Source of the DNA: an uncultured Gammaproteobacteria bacterium
Lineage (GTDB): Bacteria; Pseudomonadota; Gammaproteobacteria; Arenicellales; CAJQKF01
DNA length: 39,414 nucleotides
NCBI GenBank assembly: GCA_905478855.1
Contig: CAJQKF010000121.1
Span: 1 to 39,414, forward strand
Direction: 5' to 3'
Made by a program: the position numbers and the translations under genes
Notes under the pieces: generated by a model
The model's database searches: none
What the model was told of the DNA's origin: nothing
What the model saw: only the letters and a program-made list of their open reading frames with translations
Shown here: positions 17,708 to 25,797 of the stretch, piece after piece
Position numbering within the stretch: the stretch's first letter is position 1
Layout: each line of letters begins with the position of its first letter

Positions 17708-19179
17708 GTATTGTTTTCTAGGTTCGCTATAAGTCCCGAAAGAATGGCTAGGCCTGTGCGAATTCGGTCAGCGGGGATAGATGAAAACCCGAGTCGAATG
17801 AAGCTTTCTTTCTGTTCTGGGTTGGCAAAAAATACATCTCCAGGTTCAATAAGGACGCCATTTTCTCGCGCCAATCTTTCTAAATGTTTGGTGTCAATAT
17901 CTTGCGGTAAACGCAGCCAGAATGCAGAGCCTCCGAAGGCTTGATTAGCGAGAGCGTTCGGAAAATATTCGCTGATGGCTTCATGCATAACAGCCCATCG
18001 GTCGCGCAAGGTGTGGTGTAACCGACGTATCAACGCATCGTGATAACCCCGCTTTAGAAACTGTGCGACAATAAACTGGTTATTCGCTGGCGGATGGCGA
18101 AGCATTAGTCGGCGAAGAATCCGAGCTTGATCAATAAATGCTTTCGGACCTACCAAGTATCCCATGCGCAACCCAGGTGCAAGAGTCTTGGATAAACTTC
18201 CTATATAAATGACGCGTCTATCTTTATCCATGCTTTTTAATGCGGCGATCGGTTCTTCAGAATAATTAAGTTCCGCTTCGTAATCATCTTCGATGACAAT
18301 GAAATTCATCTCTTTTGCGGCATTCAGGAGTTGCTTACGTCGCTCCGTTGGCATGGTGACACCGGTAGGGAACTGGTGGCTAGGAGTAACGTGAACAATG
18401 TCACATTCTTGCATGCGTGAATCGACGGTCAGCCCGTGTTGATCCATTGGCAGGGAACGCACCTTGGACGTATAAGTATTGAATACATTGCGAGCGTCTG
18501 TGTATCCAGGTTCTTCCATTCCAACTGTTTTATGCTTGTCTATCAATAATTGTGCAGCAAGAAATAGCGCGTGTTGTGCACCAATGGTGATCAGGATTTC
18601 ATCCCTCTTGGCGAGTACGCCACGACGGGGTAGCATTCGAGTGTGAATTTGCTCGATGAGTTCTTCATCATCACGGTCTGCACGGTCGCTAGCCCAGGAA
18701 TGAATGGCACGAACCGATGCAGCATCACGACAGCATTCACGCCATTCAGCTACTGGGAACAAACCTGGGTCATATTGCCCATACAAAAAGGGATAGGGAA
18801 ATTTGAGCCAGTCAGCTGGTTTTGTGATTTGACGTTGGGAATTGAAATCGTGAATTAAGTGGTACGACCAATGGTCTTGAGATTCCTGCTCGGATAAATC
18901 TTTTGAATGATTGAAAACACGTCCCTTTAAAATGTCAGTACTAACATAGAATCCGCTGCGTTCTCTGGCAACTAAGTATCCTTCGTCCACAAGGTGTTCA
19001 TAAGCAATAACAACCGTATTACGTCCCACTTTTAGTTGTTGTGCGAGCTTGCGACCTGAAGGTACTAGACTACCCGGTGGTAAATGACCATTTAGAATTG
19101 CAGTAACCAGCATTTCACATATGCGTGCCTGTAGACTAATGGACTTATCCCTTGGCAGTTGAAATAAAAACTCCGGCAT
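17704..19179 (-). CDS. MocR-family transcriptional regulator (GntR DNA-binding + aminotransferase-like domain)
   Basis: MocR regulators fuse a winged helix-turn-helix to a fold-type I aminotransferase domain that binds pyridoxal phosphate and senses an amino compound. The 491-residue protein has the GntR-type domain at residues about 10-80 (PGSLVPSGRKLAQQL, RNTVVIAYEHLVDEGYL), a linker, then the aminotransferase-like domain. The presumed PLP-binding lysine is in YIGSLSKTLAPGLRMGY, near residue 331. A TTG at 19197 would add six residues, but the ATG at 19179 is preferred. It is divergent from mmsA across 276 bases that contain repeated 9-mers, so mmsA is the obvious candidate target. Relatives include GabR, TauR and PdxR; the ligand here is unknown, and a beta-alanine or related amino compound would fit the neighbour. 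Confidence 0.9.
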   Translation of the reverse strand: MPEFLFQLPRDKSISLQARICEMLVTAILNGHLPPGSLVPSGRKLAQQLKVGRNTVVIAYEHLVDEGYLVARERSGFYVSTDILKGRVFNHSKDLSEQESQDHWSYHLIHDFNSQRQITKPADWLKFPYPFLYGQYDPGLFPVAEWRECCRDAASVRAIHSWASDRADRDDEELIEQIHTRMLPRRGVLAKRDEILITIGAQHALFLAAQLLIDKHKTVGMEEPGYTDARNVFNTYTSKVRSLPMDQHGLTVDSRMQECDIVHVTPSHQFPTGVTMPTERRKQLLNAAKEMNFIVIEDDYEAELNYSEEPIAALKSMDKDRRVIYIGSLSKTLAPGLRMGYLVGPKAFIDQARILRRLMLRHPPANNQFIVAQFLKRGYHDALIRRLHHTLRDRWAVMHEAISEYFPNALANQAFGGSAFWLRLPQDIDTKHLERLARENGVLIEPGDVFFANPEQKESFIRLGFSSIPADRIRTGLAILSGLIANLENNT

Positions 19180-19255
19180 TGGATTTAATATCCGCAAATT
19201 ATGTAGTGACTTGTCGACTGATAAATTAGTGGCTACGTTGATACATGTCCGCCAA

Positions 19256-19323
19256 TATTTGACGAATTATAATATTTACGCTCTCATTTTCTCGAGTATT
19301 GCACATATTGCAACTATTGGACG
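19256..19323. promoter_or_regulatory. Array of 9-mer repeats, candidate MocR operator
   Basis: Three 9-base units run head to tail: TATTGCACA (19297-19305), TATTGCAAC (19306-19314) and TATTGGACG (19315-19323). Two related copies lie upstream, TATTTGACG (19256-19264) and TATTTACGC (19273-19281). The centre also contains an inverted repeat, TTGCA-CATAT-TGCAA (19299-19313). The array sits between the divergent MocR regulator and mmsA. MocR proteins are known to bind direct repeats, so this is a plausible operator; no binding is demonstrated. Confidence 0.45.
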
Positions 19324-19455
19324 CTTAATCTGCGTGCAATTAGCGATGTTCCCTATTACTATTCAGTTTAGGGTCGTTAACCAAGAAATTGAGCTTGAGA
19401 CTTGTGTTAACTGACTGGAATTTAATTTATCACCTGTAACTTTGGAGACAATAAC

Positions 19456-20973
19456 GTGGCTTCGCAGCTTGAATATGATTTGAAACACTATATAAACGGA
19501 CAACAAGTGGCTGGCATTAGTGGGCGTTATAGTTCGGTGTACAATCCGGCTATCGGTAAAGTGATTTCCCAGACGCCTCTTGCATCAGGAGATGAAGTGC
19601 GCTCGGCTATCGCGGCAGCTCATGCAGCTTTTCCGGCCTGGTCTGAAACACCTCCGGGAAAACGTGCACAGGTGATGTTCAATTTTCGATCTTTAATTAT
19701 TGAGCATATGGATGAAATTGCGACTCTAGTTTCCCGTGAGCATGGCAAGACCATTGACGATGCCAAAGGATCAATCACTCGCGGTTTAGAAGTTGTCGAA
19801 TTCGCCTGTGGTATTTCCCAACTTCTGAAAGGCGAATATTCAGAGAATGTCGCTGGTGGGGTAGATACTTGGAATATGCGTCAGCCATTGGGTGTATGTG
19901 CTGGAATTACGCCATTCAATTTCCCTGCAATGGTGCCAATGTGGATGTTTCCTATGGCAATTGCGTGCGGTAATACTTTCATTTTAAAACCATCGGAAAA
20001 GAATCCTTCGTGCAGCCTCCGATTAGCTGAGTTGCTGACTGAAGCCGGTTTGCCAAATGGTGTGTTTAATGTTGTCAATGGTGATAAGGAAGCGGTAGAT
20101 ACATTGCTTACCGATGATCGAGTTCAGGCCATAAGTTTTGTTGGTTCTACACCTATTGGCGAGTACATCTATCAAACAGGTTGTGCCAACAATAAGCGTG
20201 TACAGGCTCTGTGTGGCGCGAAAAATCATATGGTTATCATGGAAGATGCCGATATTGATCAGGTTGTTGATGCGGTGATGGGTGCGGCATATGGTTCTGC
20301 AGGGGAACGCTGCATGGCGATTTCTGTTGTTGTTTCAGTAGGCGATTCTGCTGCCGATGCAATGCTTGAAAAACTAGTGCCGCGTGTGTCCTCTCTCAAA
20401 GTTGGTCCGTATACGGATAGCGAAGCTGAGATGGGACCGGTTATTACTCCTGAATCCCAGTCACGGATCAAGGGATATATTGATGCAGGTGTTGCCGAAG
20501 GTGCGAGTTTGCTAATCGACGGGCGAGATCTTACGGTCAAGGGACATGAAAATGGCTGCTTTGTTGGAGCAACGATTTTTGATCAGGTAACTCCTGATAT
20601 GAGTATCTATACGGACGAGATTTTTGGTCCGGTGCTGTGTGTCGTGCGAGTAGAAACTTATGAAGAAGCGGTTAAAATTATTAATGAGCACGAATACGGA
20701 AACGGAACAGCGATCTTCACAAGAGACGGTGATGCCGCAAGAAATTTTGCTCATCGTATTCAGATTGGTATGGTTGGAGTAAACGTTCCGATTCCTGTAC
20801 CAATGGCGTTTCATAGTTTTGGTGGTTGGAAACGATCGCTATTTGGTGACCATCATATACATGGTCCAGAAGGTGTTCGTTTTTATACGCGAATGAAAAC
20901 GGTAACTACCCGTTGGCCATCCGGTATGCGTTCAGGTGCTGTTTTCAATTTTAAGGCCGGAGGCGAGCATTGA
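19456..20973 (+). CDS. mmsA: CoA-acylating methylmalonate-semialdehyde dehydrogenase
   Basis: The enzyme oxidises (methyl)malonate semialdehyde with NAD+ and CoA to propionyl-CoA or acetyl-CoA. It is used in valine, beta-alanine, uracil or inositol breakdown. The 505-residue protein has the aldehyde dehydrogenase fold with the family markers ITPFNFPAMVPMWMFP, FVGSTPIGEYIY and the nucleophile Cys286 in GERCMAIS. The usual ELGGK general-base motif of ALDHs is replaced by CGAKNH, as is typical of this CoA-dependent family. The start is GTG at 19456, 7 bases after GGAGA. It is divergent from a MocR regulator and followed by a DoxX gene 38 bases downstream. No aminotransferase or hydroxyisobutyrate dehydrogenase lies nearby to fix the pathway. 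Confidence 0.93.
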   Translation: MASQLEYDLKHYINGQQVAGISGRYSSVYNPAIGKVISQTPLASGDEVRSAIAAAHAAFPAWSETPPGKRAQVMFNFRSLIIEHMDEIATLVSREHGKTIDDAKGSITRGLEVVEFACGISQLLKGEYSENVAGGVDTWNMRQPLGVCAGITPFNFPAMVPMWMFPMAIACGNTFILKPSEKNPSCSLRLAELLTEAGLPNGVFNVVNGDKEAVDTLLTDDRVQAISFVGSTPIGEYIYQTGCANNKRVQALCGAKNHMVIMEDADIDQVVDAVMGAAYGSAGERCMAISVVVSVGDSAADAMLEKLVPRVSSLKVGPYTDSEAEMGPVITPESQSRIKGYIDAGVAEGASLLIDGRDLTVKGHENGCFVGATIFDQVTPDMSIYTDEIFGPVLCVVRVETYEEAVKIINEHEYGNGTAIFTRDGDAARNFAHRIQIGMVGVNVPIPVPMAFHSFGGWKRSLFGDHHIHGPEGVRFYTRMKTVTTRWPSGMRSGAVFNFKAGGEH

Positions 20974-21011
20974 TTAGTCTCGGGCGGTAACAAAGATAGA
21001 GGAGTATGTAA

Positions 21012-21407
21012 ATGAGTTCGTCAGATGCGTTTGGAAAATTAATTCTCAGGCTATCACTTGGTGGCTTGATGTTGTTTCACGGTGTAGCTAAGGTTACTAG
21101 CCCTGGTAGTTTGCAGTGGATAGGGACAAATTTGAGTTCCTTTGGTTTGCCTCCTGAACTGGCATACGGAGTTTATGCGGGAGAGATTTTAGCACCGGTG
21201 CTAATTATTCTTGGATTGTTTACTCGTGTAGGCGGTTTGCTAATGGCGATTAACATGATTGTAGCCGTGCTGTTAGTGCATATGGGCGAACTTACTGCAA
21301 TTACCAGTAGTGGCGGTTGGCAACTAGAGCTACAAGCTCTTTATTTGTTTGGCGGGCTGGCGTTGTTCTTTATGGGTGGTGGGCGATATGCTGTCAGACC
21401 CAACTAG
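21012..21407 (+). CDS. DoxX family membrane protein
   Basis: This 131-residue inner-membrane protein has four predicted membrane segments (about residues 8-28, 50-68, 72-92 and 107-125). It carries the DoxX hallmarks LRLSLGGLMLFHGVAK and GLPPELAYGVYAGEILAPVLI (the latter at residues 45-65). DoxX proteins are linked to redox or sulfur metabolism in a few organisms, but most have no known role. A GAGGAG ribosome site lies about 6 bases before the ATG. It follows mmsA closely and is probably in the same transcript; a hairpin after it ends the unit. Confidence 0.85.
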   Translation: MSSSDAFGKLILRLSLGGLMLFHGVAKVTSPGSLQWIGTNLSSFGLPPELAYGVYAGEILAPVLIILGLFTRVGGLLMAINMIVAVLLVHMGELTAITSSGGWQLELQALYLFGGLALFFMGGGRYAVRPN

Positions 21408-21436
21408 GCGTTGGGTTTAACATTTATCGCAAAACG

Positions 21437-21469
21437 AATTAGGCCAGTTTGTAAGAGATTGGCCTAATT
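21437..21469. terminator. Hairpin between convergent doxX and Rieske genes
   Basis: Perfect 10-bp arms AATTAGGCCA (21437-21446) and TGGCCTAATT (21460-21469) enclose a 13-base loop. The stem lies between a plus-strand DoxX gene and the end of the minus-strand Rieske gene. The right arm includes the last codons and the TAG stop of the Rieske gene (21464-21466). The T tracts are short on both sides, so it may be a weak terminator or act with rho. Confidence 0.6.
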
Positions 21470-22624
21470 TAGCATAGCCGTTACTTTTCTTTCGTACCAA
21501 CGATGAAAGTGTTTTGTAGCGTGCTCAAGAGTCGGTGTAAAAACACCTCCATCAAAAACGTCACAGTGCCGACCGGCCTGCATACCTTCAACAGCGCCAA
21601 CATCTTCCTGAAATACCGAGCGCCATGCTTCCAATATTTCTTTCCTTGTTCCAGCAAGAGCATTATCTGTGCTGGCATCTCCTACAAATTGAAGCTGCAC
21701 ACGTTCCAAAGTGCGATTTTCCGCAACTGGAAGCAGTAGCATCGTAAATGCATGATCGTGCTGAATACCGAATAGAATATTAGGATATATAGCTGGGTAT
21801 TCGGCAGTTAGTTTAACTTGCTGCGACCAACTGCTGGCTGAAGTTAACACTATATCATTGTTATATTGAGGGTTATAGCTAGTTACGCCTTGCCCGGCAA
21901 AATTCTCAGCATCATGGAATAAATAATGCTTTGAAAGTGGCGAATAACTATTCAGTCCCGGATGGATAATGGGCAAATGATATGCTTCCAGGTAGTTTTC
22001 TACTGCCAGCTTCCAGTTTGACTTAACTTCCATTGACATTAATCCATCTGCCGCGGGACGATACTGATTCGGGCCGCTTTCGCCCCACAAGGGCAGTAAT
22101 CGTGCTTCAAGAGGGTCTATGAAAGAATCGAAAGACTCCGCGTTTGCGTTTAGATTTACAAACACTATGTCCATCCATATCTTACAGGGTACTTCAAAAA
22201 GTTTGTATTGAGTTGGGTCAAAGTCGTCCGCTTTATGAATACCGGCGCCGCCTATGTGCGGAGTACCATTTAGGGAACCGTCTAAACGATAGGTCCAAGC
22301 GTGATAAGGGCATCGAATGAGTTTTGCTTGATCACATTCTCTGTCAACAAGCTGCCTTCCGCGGTGACGACATACATTGTAAAAAACCCGTATGGTTTCG
22401 TTCTCGCCGCGCACCATAATAAGTGACGTTCCAAGAACATCAACTTTCTTTATAGAACCACTTTGGGGGACATCAATACCGAAGCCTATGCCAAACCAAT
22501 TTGATGCCAATAAATTCTTACTTTCCCAAGAAAAGTAGTCTTTATCAATATAGACGCCATTTGGTAATCCGCTTGTTCCGCTCGCACTATTAGCGATGTC
22601 TTTAGTTAATTTTTTCACCGACAT
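21464..22624 (-). CDS. Rieske-type oxygenase, catalytic subunit (quaternary-amine-type bridging Glu)
   Basis: This 386-residue protein is the large subunit of a Rieske non-heme iron oxygenase. The 2Fe-2S centre is bound by Cys85 and His87 (VCRHRGR) and Cys105 and His108 (RCPYHAW). The mononuclear iron ligands are His216 and His221 within ENYLEAYHLPIIHP and an Asp near residue 340 (FQEDVGAVEG). The residue bridging the two metal sites is Glu213, where most ring-hydroxylating oxygenases have Asp. Glu at this place is known from carnitine oxygenase CntA, so oxidation of a trimethylammonium or similar compound is more likely than an aromatic ring. No reductase gene is next to it. It is a single gene on the minus strand between the mmsA unit and panC. 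Confidence 0.87.
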   Translation of the reverse strand: MSVKKLTKDIANSASGTSGLPNGVYIDKDYFSWESKNLLASNWFGIGFGIDVPQSGSIKKVDVLGTSLIMVRGENETIRVFYNVCRHRGRQLVDRECDQAKLIRCPYHAWTYRLDGSLNGTPHIGGAGIHKADDFDPTQYKLFEVPCKIWMDIVFVNLNANAESFDSFIDPLEARLLPLWGESGPNQYRPAADGLMSMEVKSNWKLAVENYLEAYHLPIIHPGLNSYSPLSKHYLFHDAENFAGQGVTSYNPQYNNDIVLTSASSWSQQVKLTAEYPAIYPNILFGIQHDHAFTMLLLPVAENRTLERVQLQFVGDASTDNALAGTRKEILEAWRSVFQEDVGAVEGMQAGRHCDVFDGGVFTPTLEHATKHFHRWYERKVTAMLN

Positions 22625-22753
22625 TCATACTGGGGATCATAGAATCTGAAATGTAGCATCAGAGCGTTATAAATCAAGGACGAAATCTGACTAGAAGTCG
22701 CTTTAGCTATGTTAAAAGTCGCAGTTTAGGCGATTTGATAATGGAGCAAAATT

Positions 22754-23608
22754 CTAGGAAAGGATCATATTATCTATTAGTCTAACATTTCCCAGTGTTA
22801 CAGCAATTAACGCCCGAGCCGTGGTTGCGCTGTTGTTAAAATTTTTCTCTTGCCAGTTTTCGGGGTCGCGAACGGTAGCATATTCAACTTTAAGATCAGT
22901 TTCGGTAGCAAGTACGTCGACCATAGCCTTTTCTAGTTCTTTAACGCCTCTAACTCCTTTTTTCCATTCCGACAGTGCAGCCAAAAGTGCTCTGTAAATT
23001 ACTGAAGCTTGTTGGCGTTGGTTTGATGTCAGACGTTCATTTCGAGATGACATTGCTAGTCCATTTTTCTCGCGATGTGTTGGACATACGATAATGTTCG
23101 GAGCACTCGTTTCTTTAGCAAGCTTACGAATAACCAGTGTTTGCTGGAAATCTTTTTCGCCAAAATAGGCATTGTGGGGGCGGACGGTAGTAAACAATTT
23201 ATTAACGATTGTCTTTACCCCTGCAAAATGCCCCGGTCGATGTGCTCCCTCGAGGTCGTTTGCTTCCGCACCTGGTCGCAGTAAAGTTATATTGGACCTA
23301 TCAATTCTGGGAAAGAATGAATCCAATGAGCCTGTGAAAGCCATGGCACAATGACAGTTTTTTAGTGCAATGCGATCTTGTTCGAGGTTTCGGGGATAGG
23401 CCGAAAAATCTTTTTCCTCGTTAAACTGTAAAGGATTGACGAAAATACTAACTACGCAAATATCATTTTCCTTAACTGCGCGCTTTACTAATTCAAGATG
23501 GCCTTCATGAAGTGCTCCCATGGTAGGAACCATGCCAATGATTTTCCCCGTGTTTCGTTGATCAATACACCATCGATTCGCTTTAGCAGGTGTTTGGAAA
23601 AATTCCAT
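22754..23608 (-). CDS. panC: Pantothenate synthetase
   Basis: PanC joins pantoate and beta-alanine, using ATP, to make pantothenate for coenzyme A. The 284-residue protein carries the nucleotide-binding HIGH-like motif in GMVPTMGALHEGHLELV (residues about 25-41), the VSIFVNPLQFNEEKDF pantoate-binding segment, FGEKDFQQ, and the KMSKS-like MSSRNERL. Length and motifs are standard. It starts 6 bases after the gamma carbonic anhydrase gene, so the two are co-transcribed with sohB upstream. panB and panD are not in the window. Confidence 0.96.
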   Translation of the reverse strand: MEFFQTPAKANRWCIDQRNTGKIIGMVPTMGALHEGHLELVKRAVKENDICVVSIFVNPLQFNEEKDFSAYPRNLEQDRIALKNCHCAMAFTGSLDSFFPRIDRSNITLLRPGAEANDLEGAHRPGHFAGVKTIVNKLFTTVRPHNAYFGEKDFQQTLVIRKLAKETSAPNIIVCPTHREKNGLAMSSRNERLTSNQRQQASVIYRALLAALSEWKKGVRGVKELEKAMVDVLATETDLKVEYATVRDPENWQEKNFNNSATTARALIAVTLGNVRLIDNMILS

Positions 23609-23614
23609 CCTATA

Positions 23615-24136
23615 TTAACCCTGAACTTTGAAGTAGTCTCGATACAGGTTGATTTTTGTTTGGTAAGTCATCGCAGATTCTTCTAGAGTTTCGCATTCTG
23701 CATCGGTTAGGGTGCGAATAATCTTTCCAGGAGAACCCATAACTAAGGAACGCTCCGGAATTATCTTGCCTGCCGTTACCATTGAATTTGCACCAATTAG
23801 ACAGTAAGGACCAATATGGGCTCCATTTAGAATAACGCTGTTGATACCAATGAGTGAATAAGAACCGATTTTACAGCCGTGTAGAACAACTCGATGACCA
23901 ATAGTACTGGACGGACCAATTTCCACTTTGAACCCGGGGTCCGTGTGCACTACGGTTCCATCTTGAATGTTAGTTCCTTTTCGAATAACTATGGAATCGT
24001 TATCTCCACGTATTGTAACGCCAAACCAAATGCTTGATTTTTCCTCAACGGTTACGTTGCCAATGATGTTGGAATCCGCTGCTATGAAGCAATCGGCAGC
24101 TATTATGGGACAAAGCCTATTTAATGAGTAAATCAT
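23615..24136 (-). CDS. Gamma carbonic anhydrase family protein (YrdA-like)
   Basis: The 173-residue protein is a left-handed beta-helix built of hexapeptide repeats (I/V/L-G-x-x-S/C-x) with a C-terminal helix. Zinc ligands expected in gamma carbonic anhydrases are present as His64 (VVHTD), His81 (IGHRVV) and His86 (LHGC). The PGKIIR motif near the end is also typical. Many such proteins, including E. coli YrdA, show little or no carbonic anhydrase activity, so hydration of CO2 is possible but not certain. It sits between sohB (31 bases) and panC (6 bases) on the minus strand. Confidence 0.88.
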   Translation of the reverse strand: MIYSLNRLCPIIAADCFIAADSNIIGNVTVEEKSSIWFGVTIRGDNDSIVIRKGTNIQDGTVVHTDPGFKVEIGPSSTIGHRVVLHGCKIGSYSLIGINSVILNGAHIGPYCLIGANSMVTAGKIIPERSLVMGSPGKIIRTLTDAECETLEESAMTYQTKINLYRDYFKVQG

Positions 24137-24167
24137 TGGCGATATATGAATTGAGAGTTACTCTAGA

Positions 24168-25190
24168 TTATAGAAAATATTGAGTTGTATCTTGAGTCTT
24201 TTTTGAAAAGACTAAATAATACAAGCTTGCTGCAGACTCCGTAAGTTTTTGAATTAAGGTTTGTTTGGCTTTTAACTTTACTTCAAGAATATCGTTTTCA
24301 CCACTTTGTTCCAATAAAAGATCGTCACTGGTTTTTAGCTCGTCGACTAGATCTAGCTCGAACGCGCGGGTTGCAAGCCAATGTTCCCCTGTGGCAACTT
24401 TGTCTATATTCAGTGAGGGGCGATGTTCCGATACAAAGTTTTTAAAAAGTTGATGAGTTTCTTCAAGATCTTCTTTCATCTTCTGTCGTCCTTGATCCGT
24501 ATTTTCTCCAAACATAGTTAGTGTGCGCTTGTATTCACCTGCGGTAACCTGTTCGAATTCGACATCGTGTTTCTTTAGCACTTTATTAAAGTTCGGGATT
24601 TGCGCAATTACGCCTATAGACCCAATGATTGCAAATGGTGCTGCTACTATTTTATCGGCAACACAAGCCATCAAATAGCCTCCGCTGGCTGCAACTTTAT
24701 CGACACACACTGTAAGAGGAATGCTCTTGCTGCGTATTCGATCCAGTTGTGAAGCTCCAAGTCCATATGCATGCACCATTCCGCCGCCGCTTTCCACATT
24801 TACGATTACCTGATCTTTTTCCGTTGCTACAGTTAAAATGGCAGTCACTTCCTCGCGTAGATTTTTGACGTTGGTACCCTTTATATCTCCTTCGAAATTA
24901 ATTACAAAAATTCGGCCACGATTCGGAGAAGATTGTTTATTGGCTTTTTTCTTGGCCTTTTTTGTCTCTTTACGCTGTTTTTTGAGTTCTTGCTTCGACG
25001 ACGACGCGCTTCCTAGCGCGGTCTTCATAGCTTCGAATTTTTCGTTTAATCGAGTGATTTCTATTTCATCCGATCCGTGGTTTTTCTGCCGCATAGACAT
25101 AGCCAATAAACTGCCAGCAACGAAAATAATAGTTCCAGCGATAGTTAGCGCCTGGGCCAGAAAAAGACCATACTCATATAAAAAATCCAT
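24168..25190 (-). CDS. sohB: Inner-membrane S49 peptidase SohB
   Basis: SohB is a signal-peptide-peptidase-A-type serine protease anchored in the inner membrane. The 340-residue protein begins with a membrane segment (residues about 8-30), followed by a charged, lysine-rich linker, then the S49 domain. The nucleophile Ser is in VAASGGYLMACVADK and the base Lys in TAGEYKRTLT. The IIGSIGVI segment matches the family. The frame opens with a TTG at 25208, but the ATG at 25190 gives the N-terminus MDFLYEYGLFLAQAL, very like E. coli SohB. It is the first gene of the sohB-gammaCA-panC unit and divergent from ycgN. Confidence 0.93.
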   Translation of the reverse strand: MDFLYEYGLFLAQALTIAGTIIFVAGSLLAMSMRQKNHGSDEIEITRLNEKFEAMKTALGSASSSKQELKKQRKETKKAKKKANKQSSPNRGRIFVINFEGDIKGTNVKNLREEVTAILTVATEKDQVIVNVESGGGMVHAYGLGASQLDRIRSKSIPLTVCVDKVAASGGYLMACVADKIVAAPFAIIGSIGVIAQIPNFNKVLKKHDVEFEQVTAGEYKRTLTMFGENTDQGRQKMKEDLEETHQLFKNFVSEHRPSLNIDKVATGEHWLATRAFELDLVDELKTSDDLLLEQSGENDILEVKLKAKQTLIQKLTESAASLYYLVFSKKTQDTTQYFL

Positions 25191-25306
25191 TGGGAACCCC
25201 GCTTGCAAAGGAAAAGGCGAATCATATACTGCGAGATACTGACGTCAAGTATGATATGTGTAATGATGGGCAAAGCTTTTTAAAAAAACGGTATCTCATC
25301 TAGCAA

Positions 25307-25334
25307 TTTACTTCGGCGTTTGACTGGTTATGAT
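25307..25334 (+). promoter_or_regulatory. Possible sigma-70 promoter of ycgN
   Basis: TTTACT (25307-25312) and TATGAT (25329-25334) are separated by 16 bases, 22 bases upstream of the YcgN start. The match is moderate. The same divergent region has a TGACGTCA palindrome within ATACT...AGTAT arms (25236-25252), close to the sohB side. Confidence 0.35.
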
Positions 25335-25355
25335 AAAGATTAGGGGCATTCAATA

Positions 25356-25790
25356 ATGCGTGACGAATTCTGGAAGCGCTATAAACTAGAGACATTAACA
25401 GATGATGAATGGGAGGCATTGTGTGATGGTTGCGGGCGGTGTTGTCTTATTCGTTTTGAAACTAAAAATCGCGAAGATGTTATTCTAACCCGTGCCGCTT
25501 GCCGCTTACTTGATACGGATAGTTGTCGATGTTCAGATTACAAACACCGGTTTACGAAGGTAAAAGGATGTTTGTCTATCCGCCAATTAAAAGATGAAGA
25601 ATTTAGATGGCTACCTAAGACCTGTGCTTATCGACGACTAAAGTTTGATGAAAGCTTACCGGAATGGCATCCGTTACTTAGTGGCAAACAACGTTCAGTA
25701 GTAGATGCGGGTATATCTGTGTCGGGACGAGTATTCAGCGAAGACCACATTCATCCAAATGAAATTGAGAGTTTACTGCTTGAAGATTAA
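25356..25790 (+). CDS. YcgN-family cysteine-cluster protein (UPF0260)
   Basis: The 144-residue soluble protein starts with the family-typical FWKRYKLETLTDDEWEALC region and has a cluster of cysteines: CDGCGRCC (near residue 23-30), then CRLL, SCRCSDY, KGCLSI and TCAYRRL. The pattern CxxCxxCC suggests binding of zinc or an iron-sulfur centre. Members are widespread in Gammaproteobacteria and I know of no assigned function. It is a single gene; its stop is 7 bases from the convergent end of the sensor kinase gene. Confidence 0.88.
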   Translation: MRDEFWKRYKLETLTDDEWEALCDGCGRCCLIRFETKNREDVILTRAACRLLDTDSCRCSDYKHRFTKVKGCLSIRQLKDEEFRWLPKTCAYRRLKFDESLPEWHPLLSGKQRSVVDAGISVSGRVFSEDHIHPNEIESLLLED

Positions 25791-25797
25791 TAGATGC

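Noticed and set aside
19211..19414. Possible 67-codon gene between the MocR gene and mmsA
   Set aside because: It has no convincing ribosome site or family resemblance and runs through the repeat array that better explains this region.
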